Part shown: positions 18,194 through 26,525 of the stretch, piece by piece | Numbering within the stretch: position 1 is the stretch's first letter | How the letters are laid out: each line of letters opens with the position of its first letter | NCBI GenBank assembly: GCA_900466605.1 | Contig: UBMU01000006.1 | Coordinates: forward strand, 62,001-126,000 | DNA: 64,000 nt | Direction: 5' to 3' | Source of the DNA: Hyphomicrobiales bacterium | GTDB taxonomy: Bacteria; Pseudomonadota; Alphaproteobacteria; Rhizobiales; Rhizobiaceae | Notes under the pieces: model-generated | Database searches by the model: none | Seen by the model: only the letters and a program-made list of their open reading frames with translations | Told to the model about the DNA's origin: nothing | Position numbers and translations under genes: made by a program

Positions 18194-18234
18194 GCTTAGC
18201 ACTTTCCCGATTATGGCGCAAATGCTAAGCACTT
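18194..18234. promoter_or_regulatory. Dyad operator in the glcD/LysR intergenic region
   Basis: GCTTAGCA at 18194-18201 is the exact reverse complement of TGCTAAGC at 18223-18230. The same bases also form a near-direct repeat (GCTTAGCACTT and GCTAAGCACTT) spaced 30 bp, close to three helical turns. The site lies between divergent start codons, as expected for a LysR-type operator. Confidence 0.5.
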
Positions 18235-18261
18235 ATTCCAAAAGGATAAACAATAAGGCGC

Positions 18262-19158
18262 ATGACCAATCTCGGTGATCTGGAAATTTTCGCAAAGGTC
18301 GTTTCAACGGGGAGCATGTCGCTTGCCGGGAGAGCCCTCGGCTTTTCGCCGGCGGTTGTCTCTAAACGCATCAAACGGCTAGAGGATCGGCTCGGTACAC
18401 GGCTTCTGCAGCGCACGACGCGGCAGATTTCACTGACCGAGGCGGGCCAGGGCTTCTACGACCGCGTGCTCGGCATTCTCGCCGGCATCGAGGAGGCCGA
18501 ATACTACATCTCCGGGCGCTCGGCGCAGATGCAGGGAACGCTGAAGGTGACGGCGCCAACCTCGTTCGGACGCACGCATATCGCGCCGCATCTGAAGTCG
18601 TTCATGGACACGCATCGAGGACTGGCAATCCATCTCGTGCTCAGCGACGAATTCATCGACATCGTTGGCGAAGGTTTCGACCTTGCCATCCGCATCGCGG
18701 AACTGACGGACTCGAGCCTTGTCGCGCGACGACTTGCGCCCGTGCGACGGCTGCTTTGCGCATCCCCGGACTATCTCGCCGCCAACGGCACGCCGCAGAC
18801 GATCGAAGACCTCAAGCAGCATCGCTGCCTGCCCGCGCACAACAACGACGCCTGGCGGCTGGAAGGGCCGGAAGGGCCGCTTTCGCTACGGCCGGAAGGG
18901 ATGCTTGTGACGAACTCAAGCGAAGTCGTCCGCGAGGCTGTCATATCGGGGCTTGGCATCGCGCTGCGCTCCACCTGGGACATAAGCCACGAGCTCAAGG
19001 ATGGCCGGCTCGTCCATATCCTTCCGAATTACGAGGGATCGCGCAACGTGGCGCTTTCCGCGGTTTACCCGAGCCGCCAGTTCCTGCCCGCAAAGGTGCG
19101 GCTGTTCATCAACTATCTCGCCGAAGTTTATGGGCCAGTTCCCTATTGGGAGCGCTAG
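18262..19158 (+). CDS. LysR family regulator, divergent from glcDEF
   Basis: 298 residues. N-terminal winged HTH (LEIFAKVVSTGSMSLAGRALGFSPAVVSKRIKRLEDRLG) and a LysR substrate-binding domain (LKVTAPTSFGRTHIAPHLKSF, VISGLGIALRSTWD). It belongs to the CrgA/AaeR-like branch that keeps a short linker. Position opposite glcD and the dyad between the two starts suggest control of glycolate oxidation; the inducer is not known from sequence. Confidence 0.9.
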   Translation: MTNLGDLEIFAKVVSTGSMSLAGRALGFSPAVVSKRIKRLEDRLGTRLLQRTTRQISLTEAGQGFYDRVLGILAGIEEAEYYISGRSAQMQGTLKVTAPTSFGRTHIAPHLKSFMDTHRGLAIHLVLSDEFIDIVGEGFDLAIRIAELTDSSLVARRLAPVRRLLCASPDYLAANGTPQTIEDLKQHRCLPAHNNDAWRLEGPEGPLSLRPEGMLVTNSSEVVREAVISGLGIALRSTWDISHELKDGRLVHILPNYEGSRNVALSAVYPSRQFLPAKVRLFINYLAEVYGPVPYWER

Positions 19159-19162
19159 ACGC

Positions 19163-20020
19163 TCAATTCGCCAGTCTCTCGATCACAAGATCGAGAAGTG
19201 CCCGCAAGCGCGCCTGTCTTTTCGTGTCCCGGTGGTAACCGACCCAGGTATCGCGCCCGGGCGGAGCTTCCCCGAGGTCGACCGGCTCGATGTCAGGGAT
19301 TGAATCCCCAAGAGGGCGCGGCAGAACCGCAAGGCCAGCGCCGCGTCTGCAAAGAGTCGCCTGCACATCGCGACTGTTGCTGCGCATGGCGACCTCCGCA
19401 TTTGGGAGAAGGCGTGCCAGCCAAGCGACATCCGGCATAGCGCCAAAAGCCTCGTCCATCGTTACCAGGCGCGCGCCTGTGCCGTCGCCTGCTTTTGGAT
19501 GCTCCCCGCCTCGGCCGACATAGAGCCGATAGTCGATGTGGAGCAGCTTGCGCGATATCACCTCGGGCTCCGTAAAGGGCGCGATCCGAAAAACCACATC
19601 AGCTTCCCGGCGGGAAAGGCTCAGCAGACGGCTATCGGTCAGCAATTCCACGACGATCTTCGGGTAGCTCAGCGAGAATTCGGCAAGCACCGGCGACAGC
19701 ACGTGTGCCCCGAACCAATCCGACGAGGACAGGCGCAGGAAGCCACTCAGCTGGCGGTTCTGCCCGGCAAGTTCTCGCTCAAGACCAAGTGCTTCCTCTT
19801 CCATTCGCTCGGCGCGTGCGAAGACGGCGGCGCCCTCATCCGTCAGAACAAAGCCGTCCGCCGTCCGCTGAAACAGCGTCTGGCCTAGCGAGCTTTCCAG
19901 CGCACGCAGGCGACGTCCCATCGTCGGCTGCGTCAGGCTAAGGCTGCGAGCAGCCGCGCCCAGAGTACCTTGGCGAGCAATCGCCAGGAACAGCTTAAGA
20001 TCACTCCATTCCACGACCAT
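19163..20020 (-). CDS. LysR family regulator, divergent from a quinone oxidoreductase gene
   Basis: 285 residues: HTH (LKLFLAIARQGTLGAAARSLSLTQPTMGRRLRALE) and an effector domain of the short-linker type. The ATG at 20020 follows TTTGGAGAG and starts five residues before the helix; a longer frame to 20053 is not needed. It faces the zinc-independent alcohol dehydrogenase-like gene at 20121, the usual arrangement for local control. Converges with the glc-side LysR gene, with four bases between. Confidence 0.88.
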   Translation of the reverse strand: MVVEWSDLKLFLAIARQGTLGAAARSLSLTQPTMGRRLRALESSLGQTLFQRTADGFVLTDEGAAVFARAERMEEEALGLERELAGQNRQLSGFLRLSSSDWFGAHVLSPVLAEFSLSYPKIVVELLTDSRLLSLSRREADVVFRIAPFTEPEVISRKLLHIDYRLYVGRGGEHPKAGDGTGARLVTMDEAFGAMPDVAWLARLLPNAEVAMRSNSRDVQATLCRRGAGLAVLPRPLGDSIPDIEPVDLGEAPPGRDTWVGYHRDTKRQARLRALLDLVIERLAN

Positions 20021-20120
20021 CTCTCCAAACAAAAATGCATGGACCTCATACAATTTCTTTCATTTCCATTCACACATCAACAGCGCATTCTCCTCCCCAT
20101 ACGAATGAAAGGAGAGTTGC

Positions 20121-21119
20121 ATGTCTGCGACCACAACGATGAAAGCGCTGCTGATTGACGCGGCGAAAGCCGATTTCCGTTCGGCAGAGATCGCCAAGCC
20201 GACGCCGCGCGAGGGTGAAGTGCTGGTTCGCATCAAGGCGAGCGGCGTCAATCCGCTGGACACAAAGATCCGCGCCGGCAATGCTGCCCACGCGCGCCAT
20301 CCCTTTCCGGCTGTTCTTGGCATAGACATGGCAGGCGTCATCGAGCACGTCGGTCCGGGCGTCACCGGGTTCCACCGCGGCGACGAAGTCTACGGGATGA
20401 CCGGTGGAGTCGGCGGCATCCAGGGCTCGCTGGCTGAATTGGCAGCCGTCGACGCGCGGTTGATCGCGCCGAAGCCCCACAATCTCTCGATGCGCGAAGC
20501 AGCGGCCTTGCCGCTGATTGCAATTACGGCCTGGGAAGGGTTGGTCGACCGCGCCAATGTCCGGAGTGGCCAGCAAGTTCTTGTCCTCGGCGCGGGGGGC
20601 GGTGTTGGGCATATTGCCGTCCAGATCGCAAAAGCCACAGGCGCCAATGTCTTTGCGGTCGATGGCGCTTCCAAGGCGGACTATCTCGCAAGCCTGGGAG
20701 CAACACCGATCGACTACAGGGCAGAAACCGTGGAGGACTATGTCCGCAATCATACAGGCGGCAAAGGCTTCGATATCGTCTACGACACCGTCGGCGGCGC
20801 CGGCCTCGATACAGCCTTCCAGGCAGTCGGTCGGTTCGGCCATGTCGTCAGCGCACTCGGATGGGGCACGCATGCCCTCGCCCCCCTGTCGTTCAAGGCT
20901 GCGTCCTATTCGGGCGTGTTCACGCTACTGCCGCTTCTGACCGATGAAGGGCGCAGCCATCACGGCGAAATCCTGCGGGAGGTCAGCAAGCTCGTCGAGG
21001 CGGGAAAGCTGATGCCGAGGCTCGACCCGCACCGCTTCGGACTTGCCGACGTAGCGGAAGCACATGCGCTGATCGAAGACCGCACAGCGAACGGCAAGCT
21101 CGTGGTCGAGATCGGTTGA
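20121..21119 (+). CDS. MDR-superfamily NADPH:quinone oxidoreductase-like protein
   Basis: 332 residues. GroES-like N-terminal domain (GEVLVRIKASGVNPLDTKIRAG, VLGIDMAGVIEHVG) and Rossmann domain with GAGGGVGHIAVQIAKATGA. The cysteine and histidine ligands of zinc alcohol dehydrogenases are absent, which places it with the zeta-crystallin/quinone reductase branch. Probably reduces a quinone or enone with NADPH. Likely regulated by the divergent LysR gene. Ends before a convergent terminator. Confidence 0.88.
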   Translation: MSATTTMKALLIDAAKADFRSAEIAKPTPREGEVLVRIKASGVNPLDTKIRAGNAAHARHPFPAVLGIDMAGVIEHVGPGVTGFHRGDEVYGMTGGVGGIQGSLAELAAVDARLIAPKPHNLSMREAAALPLIAITAWEGLVDRANVRSGQQVLVLGAGGGVGHIAVQIAKATGANVFAVDGASKADYLASLGATPIDYRAETVEDYVRNHTGGKGFDIVYDTVGGAGLDTAFQAVGRFGHVVSALGWGTHALAPLSFKAASYSGVFTLLPLLTDEGRSHHGEILREVSKLVEAGKLMPRLDPHRFGLADVAEAHALIEDRTANGKLVVEIG

Positions 21120-21125
21120 ATTTGC

Positions 21126-21153
21126 AAGGTGCGGCCAGTGCGCGCCGCACCTT
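21126..21153. terminator. Bidirectional terminator hairpin
   Basis: AAGGTGCGGC at 21126-21135 pairs exactly with GCCGCACCTT at 21144-21153, loop eight bases, lying between the converging quinone reductase and SAHH-like genes. Confidence 0.65.
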
Positions 21154-21154
21154 C

Positions 21155-22312
21155 CTATCGGGCCAGATCTAGATAGGTGCTTGCCACCATGGCATCGATA
21201 TCCGCGGGCACCGGGACGATGCAGCTCTCGGCGCCGACCTCGCGTTTCGCCACACGTTCGAGGCAACGCGCTTGCAGCGTGAAGCCGAGATCCATCGACT
21301 CCACCGAATTGCCGAGCGGACGCGGCCCGGCAAGGTTCGCCATATGCCCTCCGCCGAGAATATGGAAGGAGCGACCGTCCCGCAGGTGCAAGGTCTCGAT
21401 ATGATCGGCCTCGTAGCGATCGATCCGCACCACATCTGCGTGCTGCCGGAACGCGGCGACATCGATTTCATGGGGGAAATGCCCGCCATTCATCAGGATC
21501 GCACCGTCCTTGATCAATGGTAGATCCGCTGAGGTAACGATGGCGGGGAAGCCGGTGACCGTAATGAGCACGTCGGCGGAAGAAATGGCCTCGTTGCGCA
21601 GCGGAGTGGAGAAACCGTCGAGATGCGCTTCCAGCGCTGTCACTGGATCGATATCGACGACGCTGACGCTCGAAAACGCGTTGCGGAAGCAGGCGGCGGT
21701 TCCCTTCCCACAAGCGCCATAGCCGAAAACGGTCACGCGCTTGCCGTTGGTTGAGCGGTTGGTGAAGCGCATGTAGCTTTCGAAAAGACTCTGCCCCACC
21801 GCATGCCTGTTTTCGGCGAACTGCTTGATGGGGCTGTCATTGATGACCAGGATCGGCATGTTCAACTTCGCCCGCATCGGCAGCAGGCGCGTGCGTCCTG
21901 ATGTCGTCTCCTCGGTGCCGCCGAGAAGACCTGTGTAAGTTGCGTCAGCAGCGATCGCGAAGAGGTCGCCGCCATTGTCGAGCAGCAGATCCGGCCTTTC
22001 GCCCACAACCGCCTCCAAACTCTTCTGATGCGCGACGGGATCCGTCGTCTGTGTTGCGAACACTGTGATCTCTTGCGAACGCAGGAACTCGACGGTCGAA
22101 GGCTGCGTGCTGTTCAGATTACCTGTGCAGATGAGCCGTGCGCCGCCGGCCTTCAGCGTCATCAAGAGCGCCACGGTCTTCGGTTCGAGATGAATGCCGG
22201 TGCCAATGGTGAGGCCGGCGAACGGTCGTGTCTTCTCGAACTCTGCCGCAGTTGCCTTGAGCAATCGGCAGCTGTTGCCGATCCATTCGATGCGGGTCGC
22301 GTCTTTCTGCAT
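21155..22312 (-). CDS. Divergent S-adenosylhomocysteinase-like protein
   Basis: 385 residues, against about 430-470 for true SAHH. The fold is recognisable: LLLDNGGDL, GGTEETTSGRTRL, NDSPIKQFAENRHAVGQS (aligned with the NDSVTKSKFDN block), NAD-binding FGYGACGKGTAACF and DGAILMNGGHFPHEIDV. By eye, the equivalents of the substrate-site His55, Asp131, Glu156, Lys186 and Asn191 are kept, Thr57 is Glu, Asp190 is Glu, the GHPSFVMS loop carrying His353 is replaced by GPRPLGNSVES, and the C-terminal Lys/Tyr tail that reaches the partner subunit is missing. It may act on another thioether nucleoside or be non-catalytic. Follows a LysR gene on the same strand. Confidence 0.8.
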   Translation of the reverse strand: MQKDATRIEWIGNSCRLLKATAAEFEKTRPFAGLTIGTGIHLEPKTVALLMTLKAGGARLICTGNLNSTQPSTVEFLRSQEITVFATQTTDPVAHQKSLEAVVGERPDLLLDNGGDLFAIAADATYTGLLGGTEETTSGRTRLLPMRAKLNMPILVINDSPIKQFAENRHAVGQSLFESYMRFTNRSTNGKRVTVFGYGACGKGTAACFRNAFSSVSVVDIDPVTALEAHLDGFSTPLRNEAISSADVLITVTGFPAIVTSADLPLIKDGAILMNGGHFPHEIDVAAFRQHADVVRIDRYEADHIETLHLRDGRSFHILGGGHMANLAGPRPLGNSVESMDLGFTLQARCLERVAKREVGAESCIVPVPADIDAMVASTYLDLAR

Positions 22313-22380
22313 ATCCGTGTCCTCTGCTCTTAACCCAGTGTTAGACCCGACAGTAGCTTTCGACCATGGAGATAATTCTT

Positions 22381-22411
22381 CACAATAGGGCAGATTTTCT
22401 GCCCTATTGTG
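22381..22411. repeat. Perfect palindrome covering the LysR stop codon
   Basis: CACAATAGGGCAGA at 22381-22394 and TCTGCCCTATTGTG at 22398-22411 are exact reverse complements with a TTT spacer. The LysR stop codon (22404-22406) lies in the right arm. It could be a terminator without a T-run, an attenuator before the SAHH-like gene, or an operator. Confidence 0.7.
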
Positions 22412-23285
22412 CCGGCACGCCGGAGCGGCGCAGCCATTCCTGGAGAGCGGTAAATGCGGGTTTCCTTGCGTCAGCGCTGCGGCAAGACAGGCTATAGCCG
22501 GCCGCACGCCGAACGAAGCCATAGGGCGCCGCGAGCACTTTGCGCTGCAAGTCATCTTCAATGGCGGCGCGTGGCGCGAGCACCACTCCAACGCCCGATC
22601 GCGCCGCGCCGAGAGCGAGGAGCAGATCTTCGAACTCCTGCCTGCGCCGGAACGACACCTCTTCAGTCCCGCTTTCGGCAAACCATTCCTGCCAGAGCGT
22701 TGGTGCGCTGCGGCTGACAAGAGCGGTGATCTCCACCATCCGCGCGGGATTATCGGCGATCCGTTCGGCCAGATTTGGCGTGGCAACCGGTCCGAATTCA
22801 TCCTCCATGAATTTGACTGCCGTCACACCCGCCACCGGCCGGTATTCACCGCCCATGATGACTGCATCAAGCTCCGGATGCAGAGACAGCGGTTCAACGA
22901 TTGACATAGGCACGATATCGACATCGACGCTGCCAAGGGCTGACTGCATATTTGCAAGTCGCGGCATGAGCCACCATATAGCAAAGGCGGAAGGCACGCC
23001 GAGGCGGATGCGGCGATTGTCACCGCCCGCAAATTCGAGGGCGGCGCGTTCAAGCATGGTAAGGGCGGCGTTCGAAGCCTCCGCAAACCTTATTGCCTTG
23101 GGCGTGGCAGCCAGCTTGCGCCCATCGCGTTCGAACAGTTTCTCGCCGAAATAGTTCTCAAGGATCGCAAGCTGCTGGCGCACGGCACCCCGCACGACAC
23201 CGAGTTCTGCGGCCGCGCCGAGGATGCTACCGTGGCGGCAGACCGCTTCAAAGACCCGGACCGCTTTTAGGGAAGGAAGACGCAT
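22404..23285 (-). CDS. LysR family regulator, GcvA-like
   Basis: 293 residues with the GcvA-branch start RLPSLKAVRVFEAVCRHGSILGAAAELGVVRGAVRQQLAILENYFG, and a substrate-binding domain with IRLGVPSAFAIWWLMPRLANMQ. The ATG at 23285 is used in preference to the frame extending to 23345. It lies directly upstream of the SAHH-like gene on the same strand (91-base gap containing a perfect palindrome), so it may control or be co-transcribed with it. Confidence 0.88.
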   Translation of the reverse strand: MRLPSLKAVRVFEAVCRHGSILGAAAELGVVRGAVRQQLAILENYFGEKLFERDGRKLAATPKAIRFAEASNAALTMLERAALEFAGGDNRRIRLGVPSAFAIWWLMPRLANMQSALGSVDVDIVPMSIVEPLSLHPELDAVIMGGEYRPVAGVTAVKFMEDEFGPVATPNLAERIADNPARMVEITALVSRSAPTLWQEWFAESGTEEVSFRRRQEFEDLLLALGAARSGVGVVLAPRAAIEDDLQRKVLAAPYGFVRRAAGYSLSCRSADARKPAFTALQEWLRRSGVPAQ

Positions 23286-23400
23286 GATTACCACACTGGC
23301 GACATAACAGTGCACTACATGATGCACTCGTTGATCGAAATACAAGACGGGCGCATATTGAACGCCTGTGCATTGACGGAATCAGAACAGTATTTGGCGG

Positions 23401-23429
23401 ACTTTTTGTTACCCGGCGAAACAAAAAGT
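23401..23429. repeat. AT-rich inverted repeat between divergent genes
   Basis: ACTTTTTGTT at 23401-23410 and AACAAAAAGT at 23420-23429 are perfect reverse complements with a nine-base GC-rich spacer. Lies in the 253-base gap between the GcvA-like regulator and the NUDIX gene. May be an operator or a terminator-like hairpin. Confidence 0.5.
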
Positions 23430-23538
23430 TCCTATTGATAGTTGTCAAATCTGAGCGAGAAGCATGAAATGCGTATGGATCGCGCAAGCTTTCCAGCGGA
23501 TACTAATATAGACGACTCACTCGAACAAAAACGCAAAG

Positions 23539-24063
23539 GTGACCCGACCGTTGACTCTTCTCGCCCGCCTCGCTGCAGACGTCCAGCTCATGTTTCGGCG
23601 CCCTCCGCGCCAGCAATATGCTGCGCTGTGCTATCGGGTCAAAAAGAAGGCCAACGAAGTCGAAGTCCTTTTGCTGACAAGCCGCGACACCGGCCGCTGG
23701 GTTATTCCTAAGGGATGGCCGATGGACGGACGATGCTCCTACGAGGTCGCAGCCCGCGAGGCATTCGAAGAAGCCGGCGCGCGCGGAACCGTCGAAAGCC
23801 AGACGCTTGGATCTTACTCCTATCCCAAGGTGCTGAAAAACGGTCTGAAGGTGACTTGCAAGGTGCAGGTCTATGCGCTCGAAGTTTCGGAGATCGCCAA
23901 GAACTTCAAGGAAAAAGGCGAGCGCAAGACGGAATGGGTCTCGTGCGACGAGGCTGTCAAGCGCGTTCAGGAGCCTGAACTTCGCAATCTCTTCCTGCTG
24001 TTCAAGCGGCGCATGGCGGAAGAGCTCGCAGCAAGGTCGCCAAAGCAAATTCCGGCGGAATGA
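23539..24063 (+). CDS. NUDIX hydrolase
   Basis: 174 residues. The Nudix box runs from GWPMDG to REAFEEAGA (residues about 55-77): the REUxEExGU half is intact, but the first conserved Glu (G-x5-E) is Arg here, as in some diphosphoinositol polyphosphate phosphohydrolase-like members. KRVQEPELRNLF at the end is common in rhizobial homologues. Probably cleaves a nucleoside diphosphate or polyphosphate derivative. The start is GTG at 23539; TTG at 23551 is an alternative. Confidence 0.87.
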   Translation: MTRPLTLLARLAADVQLMFRRPPRQQYAALCYRVKKKANEVEVLLLTSRDTGRWVIPKGWPMDGRCSYEVAAREAFEEAGARGTVESQTLGSYSYPKVLKNGLKVTCKVQVYALEVSEIAKNFKEKGERKTEWVSCDEAVKRVQEPELRNLFLLFKRRMAEELAARSPKQIPAE

Positions 24064-24125
24064 ATACTGCCATCTTGCGCTGCTAAACTCGGCGGCGCTA
24101 AAGCAGAATTCAACGAAGGAATAGC

Positions 24126-25625
24126 ATGCCCGACCGACCAGCCATCCTCACAAAGCGAACGCTCGACAAGGACCTCGACAAGCTTACGCATGTCGAGGAT
24201 GCGACGAAGTTCGTCTCGCGCAAACTGGTGGCACCGGGGCTCGGGCTGATCTTCCTCGGACTGGCCATGCTTTTTGCGGGCGTGTACGTCTTTGACCGGC
24301 CTGGCGCCGTGCTTGTGATCGCCGCTGCCGCGCTCGCGGCCTACATGGCCATGAATATCGGTGCGAACGACGTTACCAATAACGTCGGCGCGGCGGTGGG
24401 CGCCCGTGCGATGACGATGGGGCAAGCACTTGTCATCGCCGCCATTTTTGAAATTTTGGGCGCAACGGTTGCCGGCGGCGAGGTCGTCAAAACGATCTCC
24501 TCTAGCATCGTCGATGCGGTGCAGGTGCCGCCGGCGACGCTCAGTTGGATCATGATGGCGGCGCTGATGGCCGCCGCATTGTGGATCAACCTTGCGACCT
24601 GGATGAATGCGCCGGTATCGACCACGCATGCGATCGTCGGCGCGGTGATCGGCGCGGGCGTCGGCGCGGTCGGCCCCGAACCGGTCAACTGGCGGGTGAT
24701 GATCGAGATCACGTCGGCCTGGATGACGTCGCCCTTGCTGGGCGGCTTGATCGCAGCCGGCCTGCTCTTCATGGTGAAGACCCTGATCATCTACCGCGAC
24801 GACAAGATTGCCGCGGCGCGCCGTTGGGTGCCCGTCCTGATCGCCATGATGGTGGGCGGTTTTTCGTCCTACATGATGCTACAGCTTCAAGCGCCCGGCG
24901 AATTCTCCACGGTCACCATCATCCTTTTCGGCATCGCGGCCGGCTTCATCGGATGGATCGCGGCGCGATCATTCGTGCTGCGACAGTCCGTAGGGCTCGA
25001 AAACCGTAACAGCTCGCTGCGTGTGCTATTTCAAATTCCGTTGATCGGTTCGGCCGCATTGCTCTCCTTTGCGCACGGCGCCAACGACGTTTCCAACGCT
25101 GTCGGGCCACTTTCAGCCATCGTGCGCGCGGTGGGCGGATCCGCAGAGGGTGCGCAAGGCCAGCCTCCGATCTGGGTGCTGCTGATCGGCGCTTTCGGTA
25201 TCTCGGTCGGCTTGCTGCTGTTCGGGCCACGCCTGATCCGGCTGGTCGGTGAGCAGATTACCAAGCTCAACCCCATGCGGGCTTATTGCGTGGCCCTGTC
25301 GACAGCCATCACAGTCATCGTGGCCTCGTGGCTCGGCATGCCTGTCAGTACAACGCACATCGCCGTTGGGTCCGTGTTCGGCGTCGGCTTCTTCCGCGAG
25401 TGGTACACACGGCATTCGAAACGCCGTATCGAATACATGCGCCGAAAGGCTGAAAGCTGGGCGCTCGAGGAGCCGGAAGACCCGAACACGCACGAGGTTC
25501 GCCGGCGCTACCTCGTCCGTCGGTCGCATTTCATGACGATTATCGCCGCCTGGATCATCACCGTGCCGGCGTCCGCAGCGCTTGCAGCCATCCTCTATTG
25601 GGTTATGTTCGCGCTCTTTGTTTGA
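24126..25625 (+). CDS. pit: Pit-family low-affinity inorganic phosphate transporter
   Basis: 499 residues, about 10-12 membrane helices. Both PD001131 signatures are visible: [19 protein letters not shown] in the N-terminal half and [15 protein letters not shown] in the C-terminal half. A cytoplasmic loop rich in Arg/Glu (residues about 425-465) precedes the last helices. Imports metal-phosphate driven by the proton gradient. No phoU-like pit accessory gene (DUF47) is adjacent, unlike many rhizobial orfA-pit operons. rsmE follows 13 bases downstream, so the two may be co-transcribed. Confidence 0.92.
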   Translation: MPDRPAILTKRTLDKDLDKLTHVEDATKFVSRKLVAPGLGLIFLGLAMLFAGVYVFDRPGAVLVIAAAALAAYMAMNIGANDVTNNVGAAVGARAMTMGQALVIAAIFEILGATVAGGEVVKTISSSIVDAVQVPPATLSWIMMAALMAAALWINLATWMNAPVSTTHAIVGAVIGAGVGAVGPEPVNWRVMIEITSAWMTSPLLGGLIAAGLLFMVKTLIIYRDDKIAAARRWVPVLIAMMVGGFSSYMMLQLQAPGEFSTVTIILFGIAAGFIGWIAARSFVLRQSVGLENRNSSLRVLFQIPLIGSAALLSFAHGANDVSNAVGPLSAIVRAVGGSAEGAQGQPPIWVLLIGAFGISVGLLLFGPRLIRLVGEQITKLNPMRAYCVALSTAITVIVASWLGMPVSTTHIAVGSVFGVGFFREWYTRHSKRRIEYMRRKAESWALEEPEDPNTHEVRRRYLVRRSHFMTIIAAWIITVPASAALAAILYWVMFALFV

Positions 25626-25638
25626 GCAGGACTTTTCG

Positions 25639-26376
25639 ATGCGCGCCAATTTTCGGATGCAACGGCTGTTTGTGGATGCCCCCATCGCTGCCGGAGCAAC
25701 GGTGGAGACGACGGCAGATCACTTCAACTATCTCGCTAACGTGCTGCGTATGGCCGAGGGTAGTGAGTTGCTCGTCTTCAACGGTCGCGATGGCGAGTGG
25801 AAAGCACGCCTGACCTTTCCGACACGAAAGCGCATTGCACTCATTGCCGAAGAGCAGACGCGGCTGCAACCTGCCCCTTCCGACCTGCACTATCTCTTCG
25901 CCCCACTAAAGGTCGGGCGGCTCGACTATCTGGTGCAGAAGGCTGTGGAGATGGGTGCCGGCATTCTTCGCCCGGTGATGACCCAGCATGTGCAGGGCAA
26001 GATCACCAATCTGGACAAGCTGAAGGCAAACGTCATCGAGGCGGCGGAGCAATGCGGCATACTTGGTATTCCCGATGTTGCCGAGCCTGTTAAGCTGTTC
26101 GATCTCCTGGACACCTGGCCGAGCGATCGCCGCATCATCTATTGCGATGAGGGCGACGCAGGGCAGAATCCGCTGCCGTTGCTGTCCAAAATCAACGAGC
26201 GCAAGCTGGCGCTGCTTGTTGGCCCCGAGGGCGGTTTCTCCGAGGAGGAACGCGCACGACTGCGCAGCCTCGATTTCGTCACCGCCATCCCGCTCGGACC
26301 GCGGATCCTGCGGGCCGATACGGCCGCGGTTGCTGCAATGGCCGTCATTCAGGCGGCGATCGGCGACTGGAATTAA
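25639..26376 (+). CDS. rsmE: 16S rRNA (uracil-1498-N3)-methyltransferase
   Basis: 245 residues of the SPOUT family. N-terminal PUA-like domain ([41 protein letters not shown]), then the trefoil-knot SAM site [13 protein letters not shown] and [17 protein letters not shown]. Modifies U1498 of 16S rRNA in the small subunit. AGGA precedes the ATG at 25639. Sits between pit and gshA, as in several Rhizobiaceae. Confidence 0.93.
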   Translation: MRANFRMQRLFVDAPIAAGATVETTADHFNYLANVLRMAEGSELLVFNGRDGEWKARLTFPTRKRIALIAEEQTRLQPAPSDLHYLFAPLKVGRLDYLVQKAVEMGAGILRPVMTQHVQGKITNLDKLKANVIEAAEQCGILGIPDVAEPVKLFDLLDTWPSDRRIIYCDEGDAGQNPLPLLSKINERKLALLVGPEGGFSEEERARLRSLDFVTAIPLGPRILRADTAAVAAMAVIQAAIGDWN

Positions 26377-26525
26377 CCTTAGGATCGGTCGCTGCCGAAA
26401 TTGGCTGCTATTTTTTTGATGGGCTGTTGAAACAATTTCACTTGCAACATACGTGGGAGCGGTCCTAATCACCCTTCCAATTGCCCGGGCTTTTCCAGGC
26501 GCTCTCCCATTGCAGGTAGACTTGA

